A stretch of DNA of 6,068 bases from JBFWQM01 sp050249455 (GTDB lineage: Bacteria > Pseudomonadota > Alphaproteobacteria > MPNO01 > VGEU01): positions 1-6,068 of the forward strand of contig JBFWQM010000287.1 in the NCBI GenBank assembly GCA_050249455.1. The letters are read 5' to 3'. A program made the position numbers and the translations under genes. Each line of letters opens with the position of its first letter. Positions within the stretch are counted from its first letter, which is position 1. The notes beneath the pieces are model-generated. The model worked only from the letters and a program-made list of their open reading frames with translations, searched no databases and had not been told where the DNA came from. Shown here in pieces: positions 1 through 6,024 of this stretch.

Positions 1-80
1 CACCTCCCCTGGGGGGAGGAGAGGGCATTCTGCTCCCTCTCCTCCCGCTGCGGGTGGAGAGGGTCGGGGTGAGGTGGGCG
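1..80. repeat. Palindromic intergenic repeat, copy A (cut by window edge)
   Basis: A purine/pyrimidine-asymmetric GC-rich element lies just upstream of the first decarboxylase gene. Its right part folds as a hairpin: 35-47 pairs with 51-63 (12 of 13 positions) around a CTG loop. A smaller stem pairs 3-9 with 13-19. Its last 25 bases (56-80) are identical to the end of a second copy at 1666-1690, in the same orientation. Elements of this kind, with CCCTCTCC arms and a GGTCGGGGTGAGG tail, are scattered between genes in many high-GC proteobacteria. The left end is missing or falls before base 1. It carries no T-tract and no open reading frame of its own. Confidence 0.8.
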
Positions 81-120
81 GCCTCGCCGAGTCCGCGGCT
101 CGCGGCACGAGAAGAGACGG

Positions 121-124
121 GGAG
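121..124 (+). promoter_or_regulatory. Ribosome binding site of the first UbiD-family gene
   Basis: GGAG lies 5 bases before the ATG at 130, which supports that start over any later in-frame methionine. Confidence 0.7.
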
Positions 125-129
125 CGACG

Positions 130-1572
130 ATGAGCAATGCCGTGCAGACCGACCTGCGCGCCTTTCTCGCCGCGGTGGAGAACGGCGGCGAGCTGAAGAC
201 GGTGCGCGGCGCCCACTGGGACAAGGAGATGGGCGCGGTCACCGAGGTGCTGTACCGCGAGAAGGTCGACAAGTCGCCGCTGCTGCTGTTCGACGACATC
301 CCCGGCTACCCCAAGGGGATGCGCTGCATCTACGGCATGCTGGGCTCGCCGCTGCGGCTCGCGCTCGGCTTCGGTCTCGATTCCAGCCTCGCCACCCGCG
401 ACCGGATGGGCCTCCTCAACCAGTTCCGCAAGCAGATCAAGCTCAACAAGCCGGTCCCGCCGCGCATGGTCAACGGCGGCCCGATCCTGGAGAACATCGA
501 CGACGGCGATGCGGTCGACCTGCTCAAGTTCCCGGTGCCGATCCACCACGAGCTCGACGGCGGGCGCTACATCGGCACCGCCTGCGCGGTGATCACCCGC
601 GACCCGGACACCGGCCGGGTCAACATGGGCACCTACCGCGTCATGGTGATCGGGCCCAACAAGTGCGCGTCCTACATCTCCAACGGCAAGCAGGGGCGCA
701 TCCACCGCGACAAGTACTTCAAGGCCGGCAAGCCGTGCCCGATGGCGATCGTGGTCGGCATCGACCCGGTCAGCTACCTCGCCGCGCGCTACACGCTGGC
801 CGACACGGTGCCGGAGCTCGACTGGGCCGGCGGCATCGCCGGCGCGCCGATGGACTGCATCGAGGGCGCGCTGACCGGCCTGCCGATCCCGGCCAACTCG
901 GAGATCGTGCTGGAGGGCGAGTGCGTCCCCGACGAGAAGGTGATGGAAGGCCCGTTCGGCGAATGGACCGGCTACTACGCCGGCGACGCGCAGCCGGAGC
1001 CCGTCATCAACATCCGCCGCGCCTACTGGCGCAACGACCCGATCATGACCTGCGCGGCGAGCCAGAAGCCGCCGCACTCGCATCTGTTCGAGCGCTGCTT
1101 CATCCGCTCGGCGGCGCTGCTCGACTCGCTCGAAGGCGCCGGCATCCCCGACGTCAAGGGCGTGTGGGTGCACCAGGCGGGATCGGGACGGACCTTCGTC
1201 GTCGTCTCGATCAAGCAGCGCTATTTCGGCCATTCGACCCAGGCCGGCCTCGTCGCCTCGCAGGTCAACCCGGTCGGCTATGTCGGGCGCTACATCGTGG
1301 TGGTCGACGACGACATCGACCCGTCCGACATCCACGACGTGATCTGGGCGATGGGTACCCGCAGCGACCCGCGCGAGGACGTGCAGGTCGTCCACAAGAC
1401 GTGGTCGTCGCGGCTCGACCCGATGGTGACCGGCAAGGCGCTCTACAACAGCCGCGCCATCATCGACGCCTGCATCCCCTACGAGCGGATCGAGACCTTC
1501 CCCAAGGTCGCCCAGACCTCGCCCGAGCTCGCCCGCCAGGTGCGCGACAAGTTCCCGGACGTGTTTAACTGA
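130..1572 (+). CDS. UbiD-family prenylated-FMN-dependent decarboxylase (480 aa)
   Basis: A cytoplasmic enzyme predicted to remove CO2 from, or add it to, an aromatic or alpha,beta-unsaturated carboxylic acid, using prenylated FMN and a divalent metal. The residue set of this family, known from fungal Fdc1, is complete. The metal/cofactor-phosphate ligands are N165 (in NMGTYR), H192 (in RIHRDK) and E229 (in PELDWAGG). The catalytic Glu-Arg-Glu triad is R170, E273 and E278 (EGPFGE). The R170-E273 and E229-E273 spacings match Fdc1 within one residue. The N-terminal part carries LLLFDDIPGYPKG (51-63). The C-terminal part carries VVDDDID (391-397) and NSRAIIDAC (440-448), both usual in the family, and the length is full. 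The ATG at 130 has GGAG 5 bases upstream. The gene is bracketed by palindromic repeats. The nearest same-strand gene downstream is the DinB-family gene, 155 bases away across one of those repeats, so co-transcription is possible but not shown. No UbiX gene is nearby. The family is sure. The substrate is unknown, and a role in ubiquinone synthesis is unlikely given the second copy and the transporter context. Confidence 0.96.
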   Translation: MSNAVQTDLRAFLAAVENGGELKTVRGAHWDKEMGAVTEVLYREKVDKSPLLLFDDIPGYPKGMRCIYGMLGSPLRLALGFGLDSSLATRDRMGLLNQFRKQIKLNKPVPPRMVNGGPILENIDDGDAVDLLKFPVPIHHELDGGRYIGTACAVITRDPDTGRVNMGTYRVMVIGPNKCASYISNGKQGRIHRDKYFKAGKPCPMAIVVGIDPVSYLAARYTLADTVPELDWAGGIAGAPMDCIEGALTGLPIPANSEIVLEGECVPDEKVMEGPFGEWTGYYAGDAQPEPVINIRRAYWRNDPIMTCAASQKPPHSHLFERCFIRSAALLDSLEGAGIPDVKGVWVHQAGSGRTFVVVSIKQRYFGHSTQAGLVASQVNPVGYVGRYIVVVDDDIDPSDIHDVIWAMGTRSDPREDVQVVHKTWSSRLDPMVTGKALYNSRAIIDACIPYERIETFPKVAQTSPELARQVRDKFPDVFN

Positions 1573-1589
1573 TCGGCGTGGACCGCGGC

Positions 1590-1690
1590 CGCCCACCTCA
1601 CCCCAACCCTCTCCTCCCAAAGTGGGAGGAGAGGGCTTTCCTCTCCCTCTCGTCCCTGTTAGGGAGGAGAGGGTCGGGGTGAGGTGGGCG
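1590..1690. repeat. Palindromic intergenic repeat, copy B, complete
   Basis: A 101-base element with 29-base terminal inverted repeats (1590-1618 against 1662-1690), 28 of 29 positions complementary. It can also fold as two separate hairpins. The first pairs 1607-1618 with 1624-1635 (12 of 12) around AAAGT. The second pairs 1645-1656 with 1662-1673 (11 of 12) around TGTTA. The final 25 bases equal 56-80 of copy A. It begins 18 bases after the decarboxylase stop and ends 37 bases before the DinB-family start. It lacks a T-tract, so it is a poor intrinsic terminator, but in RNA it could protect the upstream 3' end or dampen read-through. No transposase is linked to it here. Confidence 0.88.
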
Positions 1691-1717
1691 ACCCCGTTGT
1701 CTGATCTGAACGGTAGC

Positions 1718-1721
1718 GGAG
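1718..1721 (+). promoter_or_regulatory. Ribosome binding site of the DinB-family gene
   Basis: GGAG lies 6 bases before the ATG at 1728. This favours that start over the second in-frame ATG at 1752 (residue 9), which has no comparable site. Confidence 0.65.
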
Positions 1722-1727
1722 TCCGCG

Positions 1728-2249
1728 ATGAATCCCGAAGCCAAGTCGCACATGATCCAGCCCGGCTTCGTCCAGACGATGGCCGCCTACAACAGCGAGA
1801 TGAACCGCCGCCTCTACGGCGCCGCCGCGCGGCTGCCGGAGGAAATGCGCAAGAGCCCGGAAGGCGCGTTCTGGCATTCGATCCACGGCACTCTGTGCCA
1901 CATCCTGTGGGGCGACTGCGCGTGGATGTCGCGGTTCGCCGGCTGGCCGGCGCTGAAGGCGGGCATGAAGGAGTCCGCGACCTTCATCGACGACTTCGAG
2001 ACTCTGCAGGAGGCGCGGCAGGAGGCTGACGCCGGGATCGAGGCGTGGGCCGCAAAGCTGACCCAGGACTGGCTCGACGGCGACCTGACGTGGTTCTCGG
2101 GCTCGGCGGGGCGCGAGCTGACCCACCCGCGCGGCTTCCTGGTCGCCCACCTGTTCAACCACCAGACCCACCACCGCGGCCAGGCCCACGCGCTGATCAC
2201 CGCGGCGGGGGAGAAGACGGGGGATACGGATTTGTTTCTGGTGGTGTAG
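1728..2249 (+). CDS. DinB-family four-helix-bundle metal-binding protein (173 aa)
   Basis: A small cytoplasmic protein of the DinB/YfiT-like superfamily, whose members are four-helix bundles with a metal held by three histidines. Some members are thiol-dependent transferases or isomerases, but most have no known activity. Visible here are the N-terminal YNSEMNRRLY helix (21-30), the SIHGTLCHILWGD segment (51-63) with H53 and H58, and the C-terminal HLFNHQTHHRGQ signature (141-152). The likely metal ligands are H58, H145 and H149 (an HxxxH pair). Length is normal for the proteobacterial subfamily. The gene ends in the convergent gap with the - strand operon. It is unrelated to E. coli DinB (DNA polymerase IV) despite the name. 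A link to the neighbouring decarboxylase, for example as a ring-cleavage-product isomerase like maleylpyruvate isomerase, is conceivable because some of those share this fold. Here it is only a guess, since this sequence looks like the generic DinB group. Confidence 0.92.
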   Translation: MNPEAKSHMIQPGFVQTMAAYNSEMNRRLYGAAARLPEEMRKSPEGAFWHSIHGTLCHILWGDCAWMSRFAGWPALKAGMKESATFIDDFETLQEARQEADAGIEAWAAKLTQDWLDGDLTWFSGSAGRELTHPRGFLVAHLFNHQTHHRGQAHALITAAGEKTGDTDLFLVV

Positions 2250-2301
2250 CCCAACGGGGGTAGATTAAACGCCAACCCGATCTTCGAGACTTCCCGAAGA
2301 G

Positions 2302-2329
2302 AAAAAGGGCAGGTCTGAGACCTGCCCTT
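2302..2329 (-). terminator. Intrinsic terminator of the receptor-decarboxylase operon
   Basis: A perfect 11-bp stem (2305-2315 with 2319-2329) closes a three-base loop. Read on the - strand it is followed by TTTTTCTC from 2306 downwards, the T-rich tail of a Rho-independent terminator, with the outer two A-T pairs of the stem merging into the tract. It starts 26 bases after the stop codon of the decarboxylase. On the + strand the right arm is followed by CCGTAAG with no T-run, so it is not a good terminator for the DinB-family gene, although the stem may still block antisense read-through. Confidence 0.88.
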
Positions 2330-2354
2330 CCGTAAGAACCGATCGGCTCGCTCG

Positions 2355-3875
2355 TCAGGGCCTGTCCTTGCCCTCCACGAGCCAGCCGAAGCGTTCGCGG
2401 GCGCGGCGGGCTTCCTCGGGGGTCGGGGCGTTGACCTTGGGGAAGTCGTTCTTCCAGTGGAACGGCCGGCAGGCGTCGATGATGGCGCGGCTGTTGGTCA
2501 TGTTGCCGGCCTTCTTGTCCTCCGGCGGGATCCGCGGGTCGAGCGGGGTGGACCACGCGCCGTGGATGATGTCGATGGAGTCCGCCGGGTCGGTGCGGGT
2601 GAGCATCGCCCAGGTCAGTTCTTCGAGGTTCGACACGTCGATGTCGTCGTCGGTGACGATGACGTACTTTCCGGCATAGGCGCCGACATGGCACATCGCG
2701 GCGACGTGGCCGGCCTGCTTGGAGTGGCCGGGATAACGCTGCCTGATCGCGATGCCGAGCAGCATGCGGCCGTTGCCGACCTCGTGCGCCCAGGCGGCGG
2801 TGACGTCGGGGACGCCGGCCTTCTCGACGTTGGCGCGCAGCATGGCCGAGCGGGTGACGGCGCGATAGCGGCCCATCTCGTCGGGCGGCCGCTGCGGCGG
2901 GCAGCCCAGGATGATCGGGTTGTTGCGGTAGTAGACGGCCTTCACATGCATCACCGGCTCGTCGCGCATGTCGGAGCCGTAGTAGCCGGTCCACTCGCCG
3001 AACGGCCCCTCGGGCCGCCGCTCCTGGGGATCGACGAAGCCCTCGATCACGATCTCGGCGTCGGCCGGGAAGGGCAGGCCGGTGTGCCTGCCCCTGATGC
3101 ACTTCAGCGCCTCGCCGCGCATGCCGCCGACGACGTCGTACTCGCAGACGCCGGGCGGCATCTCGGTGCAGGCGTTGAGGAAGGTCATCGGGTCGCCGCC
3201 GCACACGACGACGGCGGGCATCGGCTCGCCGCGCGCCTGCCACTTGTCGCGGTGGACCCGGCCGTGCTTGCCGGGCGAGATGTAGAAGCCGACCGTCTTC
3301 CGGTCCATCACCATGACCCGGTAGGTGCCCAGGTTCATCTGCCGGGTGTCGGGGTCGATGGTGACGTCGTAGGAGCCGGTGCCGAGATAACGCCCGCCGT
3401 CGGCGGGGTGCCACAGCGGCGTGGGGAAGGCGGTGACGTCGATCGAATCGCCCTCCATCACGTTCTCCAGCACCGGGCCGTCCTCGACGATCTGGTGAGG
3501 AATCGTCGGCAAGTCCTTGATCTGATCCTGGTAATAGGCCTCGCTCAGCTCGACCTTCGAGAGCTCCGGCGGGAAGCCGAGCGTCATGTTCTGGCGCTTG
3601 CCGCCGAAGAAGTTGACCAGCACGCGCCAGCCCGGCTTGTGGCCGGGGATGTCGTCGAACACGACGCAGGGCGCGTCGTCGGGATGCATGACCAGCTCGG
3701 CCGCCGCGCCGATCTCCTCGTCGGTGTTCAGGCCCTTGGCATGGACGACTTCGCCCATCTTCTCAGCTTCGGCGAGCCACTCGCGGAGATCGTGGTAGGG
3801 CAGCACGGCGCGCAGGTTGCCGGCCCCGCGCGACGCCGGCCGGCCCGGTGCGATGTCCCTGAGGTTCTTCGCCAT
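2355..3875 (-). CDS. UbiD-family prenylated-FMN-dependent decarboxylase (506 aa)
   Basis: A second cytoplasmic UbiD-family (de)carboxylase, last gene of the three-gene - strand unit. With the ATG start, the metal/cofactor ligands are N181 (NLGTYR), H208 (RVHRDK) and E245 (CEYDVVGG). The catalytic triad is R186, E289 and E294 (EGPFGE). All four motifs lie exactly 16 residues later than in the + strand paralogue. Over that paralogue's residues 111-310 I counted 95 of 200 identities without gaps. Other family blocks are VVFDDIPGHKPG (71-82), VTDDDID (407-413) and NSRAIIDAC (461-469). An in-frame GTG at 3890 would add five residues. I chose the ATG because GGAG lies 8 bases before it and the GTG lacks a well-placed site. 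The gene lies 107 bases after the preceding receptor gene and is followed by a strong terminator. The company of two receptors suggests it acts on an imported carboxylic acid. The substrate and the direction of reaction cannot be told. An N-terminal extension (residues 1-26, rich in Arg, Ala and Gly) precedes the usual start of the fold. Confidence 0.95.
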   Translation of the reverse strand: MAKNLRDIAPGRPASRGAGNLRAVLPYHDLREWLAEAEKMGEVVHAKGLNTDEEIGAAAELVMHPDDAPCVVFDDIPGHKPGWRVLVNFFGGKRQNMTLGFPPELSKVELSEAYYQDQIKDLPTIPHQIVEDGPVLENVMEGDSIDVTAFPTPLWHPADGGRYLGTGSYDVTIDPDTRQMNLGTYRVMVMDRKTVGFYISPGKHGRVHRDKWQARGEPMPAVVVCGGDPMTFLNACTEMPPGVCEYDVVGGMRGEALKCIRGRHTGLPFPADAEIVIEGFVDPQERRPEGPFGEWTGYYGSDMRDEPVMHVKAVYYRNNPIILGCPPQRPPDEMGRYRAVTRSAMLRANVEKAGVPDVTAAWAHEVGNGRMLLGIAIRQRYPGHSKQAGHVAAMCHVGAYAGKYVIVTDDDIDVSNLEELTWAMLTRTDPADSIDIIHGAWSTPLDPRIPPEDKKAGNMTNSRAIIDACRPFHWKNDFPKVNAPTPEEARRARERFGWLVEGKDRP

Positions 3876-3883
3876 TCCTGCGT

Positions 3884-3888
3884 CTCCC
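3884..3888 (-). promoter_or_regulatory. Ribosome binding site deciding the start of the second UbiD-family gene
   Basis: GGGAG on the - strand lies 8 bases before the ATG at 3875. It overlaps the alternative GTG codon at 3890-3888, which makes that upstream start less likely. Confidence 0.6.
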
Positions 3889-3910
3889 ACGTCGCTTGCC
3901 GCCGCCTGAA

Positions 3911-3968
3911 ATGCGCCCCCGCCGCGGTCGTGTCAACGCCGCGCTGCGGCCCTCGGCGGATGGCGCAT
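3911..3968 (-). other. Imperfect stem-loop between receptor and decarboxylase genes
   Basis: ATGCGCC (3911-3917) pairs with GGCGCAT (3962-3968) and, just inside, CCGCCG (3919-3924) pairs with CGGCGG (3954-3959). That gives 13 pairs with a small internal loop around a 29-base interior. It sits in the gap between the receptor stop and the decarboxylase start and has no T-tract. It could be an mRNA processing or stability element that sets receptor above enzyme levels. High GC makes chance pairing quite possible. Confidence 0.35.
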
Positions 3969-3982
3969 CCCGGCGCAGGCGC

Positions 3983-4963
3983 TCATTCGGCCTTCAGGTT
4001 GTTGGCCTTCACGACCTCGGTCCAGCGCGCGCGCTCGGCGGCGAAGAAGCGCGCGGTTTCGTCCGGCGTCATGGTCTCGGGCTCGAAGCCGGCGTTGCGG
4101 ATGCGCTCGGCGACCGCCGGCGTCTTCCAGCCGGCGGCGGCCTCCGCGGCGATCTTCTCGACGATCGGCCTGGGCGTGCCGGCGGCGGCGACGAGGCCGA
4201 ACCAGTTCGACCACACCGCGTCGGCCATGCCGAGCTCCGCCAGGGTCGGCACGTCCGCGAATGCCGGCAGGCGCTGCGCGGTCGCGGTGGCGATCGGGCG
4301 GCCCTGGCCCGACCGCTGGACCTGCAGCGCGTTGAACGACGAGTCGAAGCCCCATTGGACCTCGCCCTTCCCGAGGCCCTGGGCGAACGGCGCGACGCCG
4401 CGATAGGGCGCGTGCTCGCTCGCGAAGCCGATCCGCTGGCTGAACAGCTGGTCGCACAGGTGCATCAGGGTGCCGACGCCGGGGCTGCCGTGGTTGATCT
4501 TGCCGCTGTTGGCGCGGGCGTAGGCCAGGAAATCGGCATAGGTCTTGGCCGGCACGTGCGCGCTGACCTCCAGCACCATGTGGGCGCGGGCCAGGAGGGT
4601 GATCGGCACGAAGGCCGTGGCGGCGTCATAGGCCATGCTGGGGTACATGGCGCGCGACGTCGACATGATGCTGAAGTTGACCACGTAGAGCGTGTGGCCG
4701 TCGGCGGGGGCGGCGACCAGCGCCTGGCCGGCGACGATGCCGGAGGCGCCGGTGCGGTTCTCCACCACGAACGGCTGGCCCATGGTCTGGCTGAGGTGGT
4801 CCGCCAGCAGGCGGCCGACCAGGTCGGTCGCGCCGCCCGGCGGGAAGCCGGACAGGATGCGCACCGGCCGGTTGGGATAGTCCTGCGCCCGGGCGGGCAG
4901 GCCCGCCCAGGACGCCAGGACGCAGAGGCACGCGAACGCTACGGCACGTCGCCCGATATTCAA
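3983..4963 (-). CDS. Bug/TctC-family tripartite tricarboxylate transporter substrate-binding protein (326 aa)
   Basis: A periplasmic solute receptor of the Bug family, which captures small carboxylates or related organic acids and, when TctA/TctB partners exist, hands them to that transporter. A Sec signal peptide is visible: R5-R6, a hydrophobic core over about 7-20, and a likely cut after A26 (ARA-Q). There is no lipobox. The mature domain has the family's ligand-loop motif GFPPGGATD (39-47), GASGIVAGQ (52-60), the NHGSPGVGT turn (157-165), YRGVAP (187-192) and the common C-terminal RIRNAGFEP. Length is typical. The start is an unusual TTG. It is well supported by AAGGAG 7 bases upstream, and because no ATG or GTG lies within the first codons that would keep the signal peptide. 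It is the middle gene of the unit, 66 bases after its paralogue and 107 before the decarboxylase. No membrane subunits are encoded nearby, so it is an orphan receptor here. The ligand is unknown. Confidence 0.95.
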   Translation of the reverse strand: MNIGRRAVAFACLCVLASWAGLPARAQDYPNRPVRILSGFPPGGATDLVGRLLADHLSQTMGQPFVVENRTGASGIVAGQALVAAPADGHTLYVVNFSIMSTSRAMYPSMAYDAATAFVPITLLARAHMVLEVSAHVPAKTYADFLAYARANSGKINHGSPGVGTLMHLCDQLFSQRIGFASEHAPYRGVAPFAQGLGKGEVQWGFDSSFNALQVQRSGQGRPIATATAQRLPAFADVPTLAELGMADAVWSNWFGLVAAAGTPRPIVEKIAAEAAAGWKTPAVAERIRNAGFEPETMTPDETARFFAAERARWTEVVKANNLKAE

Positions 4964-4970
4964 CTCGCTT

Positions 4971-4976
4971 CTCCTT
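4971..4976 (-). promoter_or_regulatory. Strong ribosome binding site before a TTG start
   Basis: AAGGAG on the - strand lies 7 bases before the TTG at 4963, close to ideal. It is what justifies calling the rare start codon. Confidence 0.8.
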
Positions 4977-5029
4977 CGCCAGGTTGATCGCGCAGGGCGA
5001 CGAAACCGGGCGAGCGGACCCCGGACGCG

Positions 5030-6004
5030 TCACTCGACCTTGATATTATTCTCCTTCACCACCGCGACCCAGCGCGACCGTTCGCGCTCCAGGAACGCCG
5101 ACATCTCCTCCGGCTTCATCGTCCACGGCTCGTAGCCGGCGTTGCGGATGCGTTCGGCGACTTCGGGCAGCTGGAATCCCTTCGCGGTTTCGGCGGCGAG
5201 CTTGTCGATGATCGGCTTGGGCACGCCGGCGGCGGTCACCAGCCCGAACCAGTTGGGCCACGACGCGTCGGCGATGCCGGCCTCGATCAGGGTCGGGGCG
5301 TCGGGGAAGGTGGGCCAGCGCGTGTCGGTGCTGACGGCGAGCAGGCGGATGTGGCCGCCCTTGAGGAGCTGCTGGCCGGTATTGGGGGAATCGAAGGCCC
5401 ACTGCACCTCGCGCTGCGCCATGCCCTGGGCATAGGGCGCGACGCCGCGATAGGGGATGTGCTGGCTGTTGAAGCCGAGCTTGAGGCGGAGCAGCTCTGC
5501 GGCGAGGTGCGGCTGGGTGCCGGCGCCGGGCGAGCCGTGGTTCAGCTTACTCTCGTTCGCCTTGGCCCAGGTCGCGAACTCCTTGAACGTCTTCACCGGC
5601 GTGTCGACCGAGACCTCCAGCAGCATCGGCGAGCGCACCAGCGTGGTGACCGGCGCGAACGCCGTCGCCGGGTCATAGGTCATGCTCGCGTACATCGCGC
5701 GCGCGGTGACCATCACGCCGAAGCTGACGACGTAGATGGTGTAGCCGTCGGCGGGCGCGGCGATCAGCGCCTGGCCGGCGACGACGCCGGAAGCTCCCGG
5801 CTTGCTCTCGACCACGAAGGGCTGGCCGAGCGTCTTGTGCAGGTGCTCGCCGAGAATGCGCGCCAGGAGGTCGGTGGGCCCACCCGGCTGGAACCCGTTG
5901 ATCACCTTGACCGGCTTGGTCGGCCACTCCTGGGCGGCCGCCGCGGCCGGCGCCAGCAGCGCCATCGCCGCGATCGAAAATGCAAACGCTCGTCCCATCC
6001 GCAC
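5030..6004 (-). CDS. Bug/TctC-family tripartite tricarboxylate transporter substrate-binding protein, paralogue (324 aa)
   Basis: A second periplasmic Bug-family receptor and first visible gene of the - strand unit. The signal peptide has a hydrophobic core over about 6-19 and an Ala run ending in a likely cut after A24 (AAA-Q). The mature protein has GFQPGGPTD (37-45), GASGVVAGQ (50-58), NHGSPGAGT (155-163), YRGVAP (185-190) and RIRNAGYEP. Its 300 mature residues align without a single gap to the 300 of the neighbouring receptor. I counted 172 identities by hand (about 57%), so the two arose by tandem duplication and then diverged. Substitutions cluster where ligand choice or domain closure may be affected, for example PGGA to PGGP and the DSSFNALQ/DSPNTGQQ stretch. 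The GTG start at 6004 has GGAGG 8 bases upstream. An ATG two codons later (5998) is the alternative but would lie 14 bases from that site. The ligand is probably a carboxylate related to that of the partner receptor. This is inferred. Confidence 0.95.
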   Translation of the reverse strand: MRMGRAFAFSIAAMALLAPAAAAAQEWPTKPVKVINGFQPGGPTDLLARILGEHLHKTLGQPFVVESKPGASGVVAGQALIAAPADGYTIYVVSFGVMVTARAMYASMTYDPATAFAPVTTLVRSPMLLEVSVDTPVKTFKEFATWAKANESKLNHGSPGAGTQPHLAAELLRLKLGFNSQHIPYRGVAPYAQGMAQREVQWAFDSPNTGQQLLKGGHIRLLAVSTDTRWPTFPDAPTLIEAGIADASWPNWFGLVTAAGVPKPIIDKLAAETAKGFQLPEVAERIRNAGYEPWTMKPEEMSAFLERERSRWVAVVKENNIKVE

Positions 6005-6012
6005 GTCGCTGT

Positions 6013-6017
6013 CCTCC
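6013..6017 (-). promoter_or_regulatory. Ribosome binding site before a GTG start
   Basis: GGAGG on the - strand lies 8 bases before the GTG at 6004 and 14 before the ATG at 5998, favouring GTG. Confidence 0.7.
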
Positions 6018-6024
6018 CTGTCCC

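Noticed and set aside
54..1568. A 504-codon open frame overlapping the first decarboxylase in another frame.
   Set aside because: The product is Arg/Ala/Pro-rich with no recognisable domain, starts inside the palindromic repeat, and shadows a gene whose catalytic residues are all in place.
1..1690. The repeats as a CRISPR array or insertion-sequence ends.
   Set aside because: There are only two copies 1.6 kb apart with a gene between, no regular spacers, no transposase, and no target-site duplication that I can see.
1691..1727. A separate sigma-70 promoter for the DinB-family gene (TTGTCT near 1697).
   Set aside because: No acceptable -10 box lies 16-18 bases further on before the start codon, so I could not support it.
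2289..2299. CTTC-CC-GAAG inverted repeat next to the terminator.
   Set aside because: A four-base stem with a two-base loop is too short to be meaningful.
2197..3414. A 405-codon open frame on the - strand inside the second decarboxylase.
   Set aside because: It is a frame-shifted Arg-rich shadow of the real gene on the same strand and runs through the terminator hairpin.
2457..4406. A 649-codon open frame on the + strand opposite the second decarboxylase and the end of a receptor gene.
   Set aside because: It is antisense to two genes with complete family motifs. Its translation is low-complexity (Val, Asp, His, Arg, Ala, Gly), as expected when high-GC codons are read on the other strand, and it shows no family motif.
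4876..4963. Twin-arginine or lipoprotein signal in the TTG-start receptor (RR at residues 5-6, Cys at 12 and 14).
   Set aside because: The SRRxFLK context is missing and the cysteines lie inside the hydrophobic core without a lipobox. An ordinary Sec peptide ending ARA fits better.
3896..4987. A 363-codon + strand open frame across the receptor gene.
   Set aside because: It is antisense to a well-supported receptor gene, and its composition is Gly/Ala/Arg/Val low-complexity.
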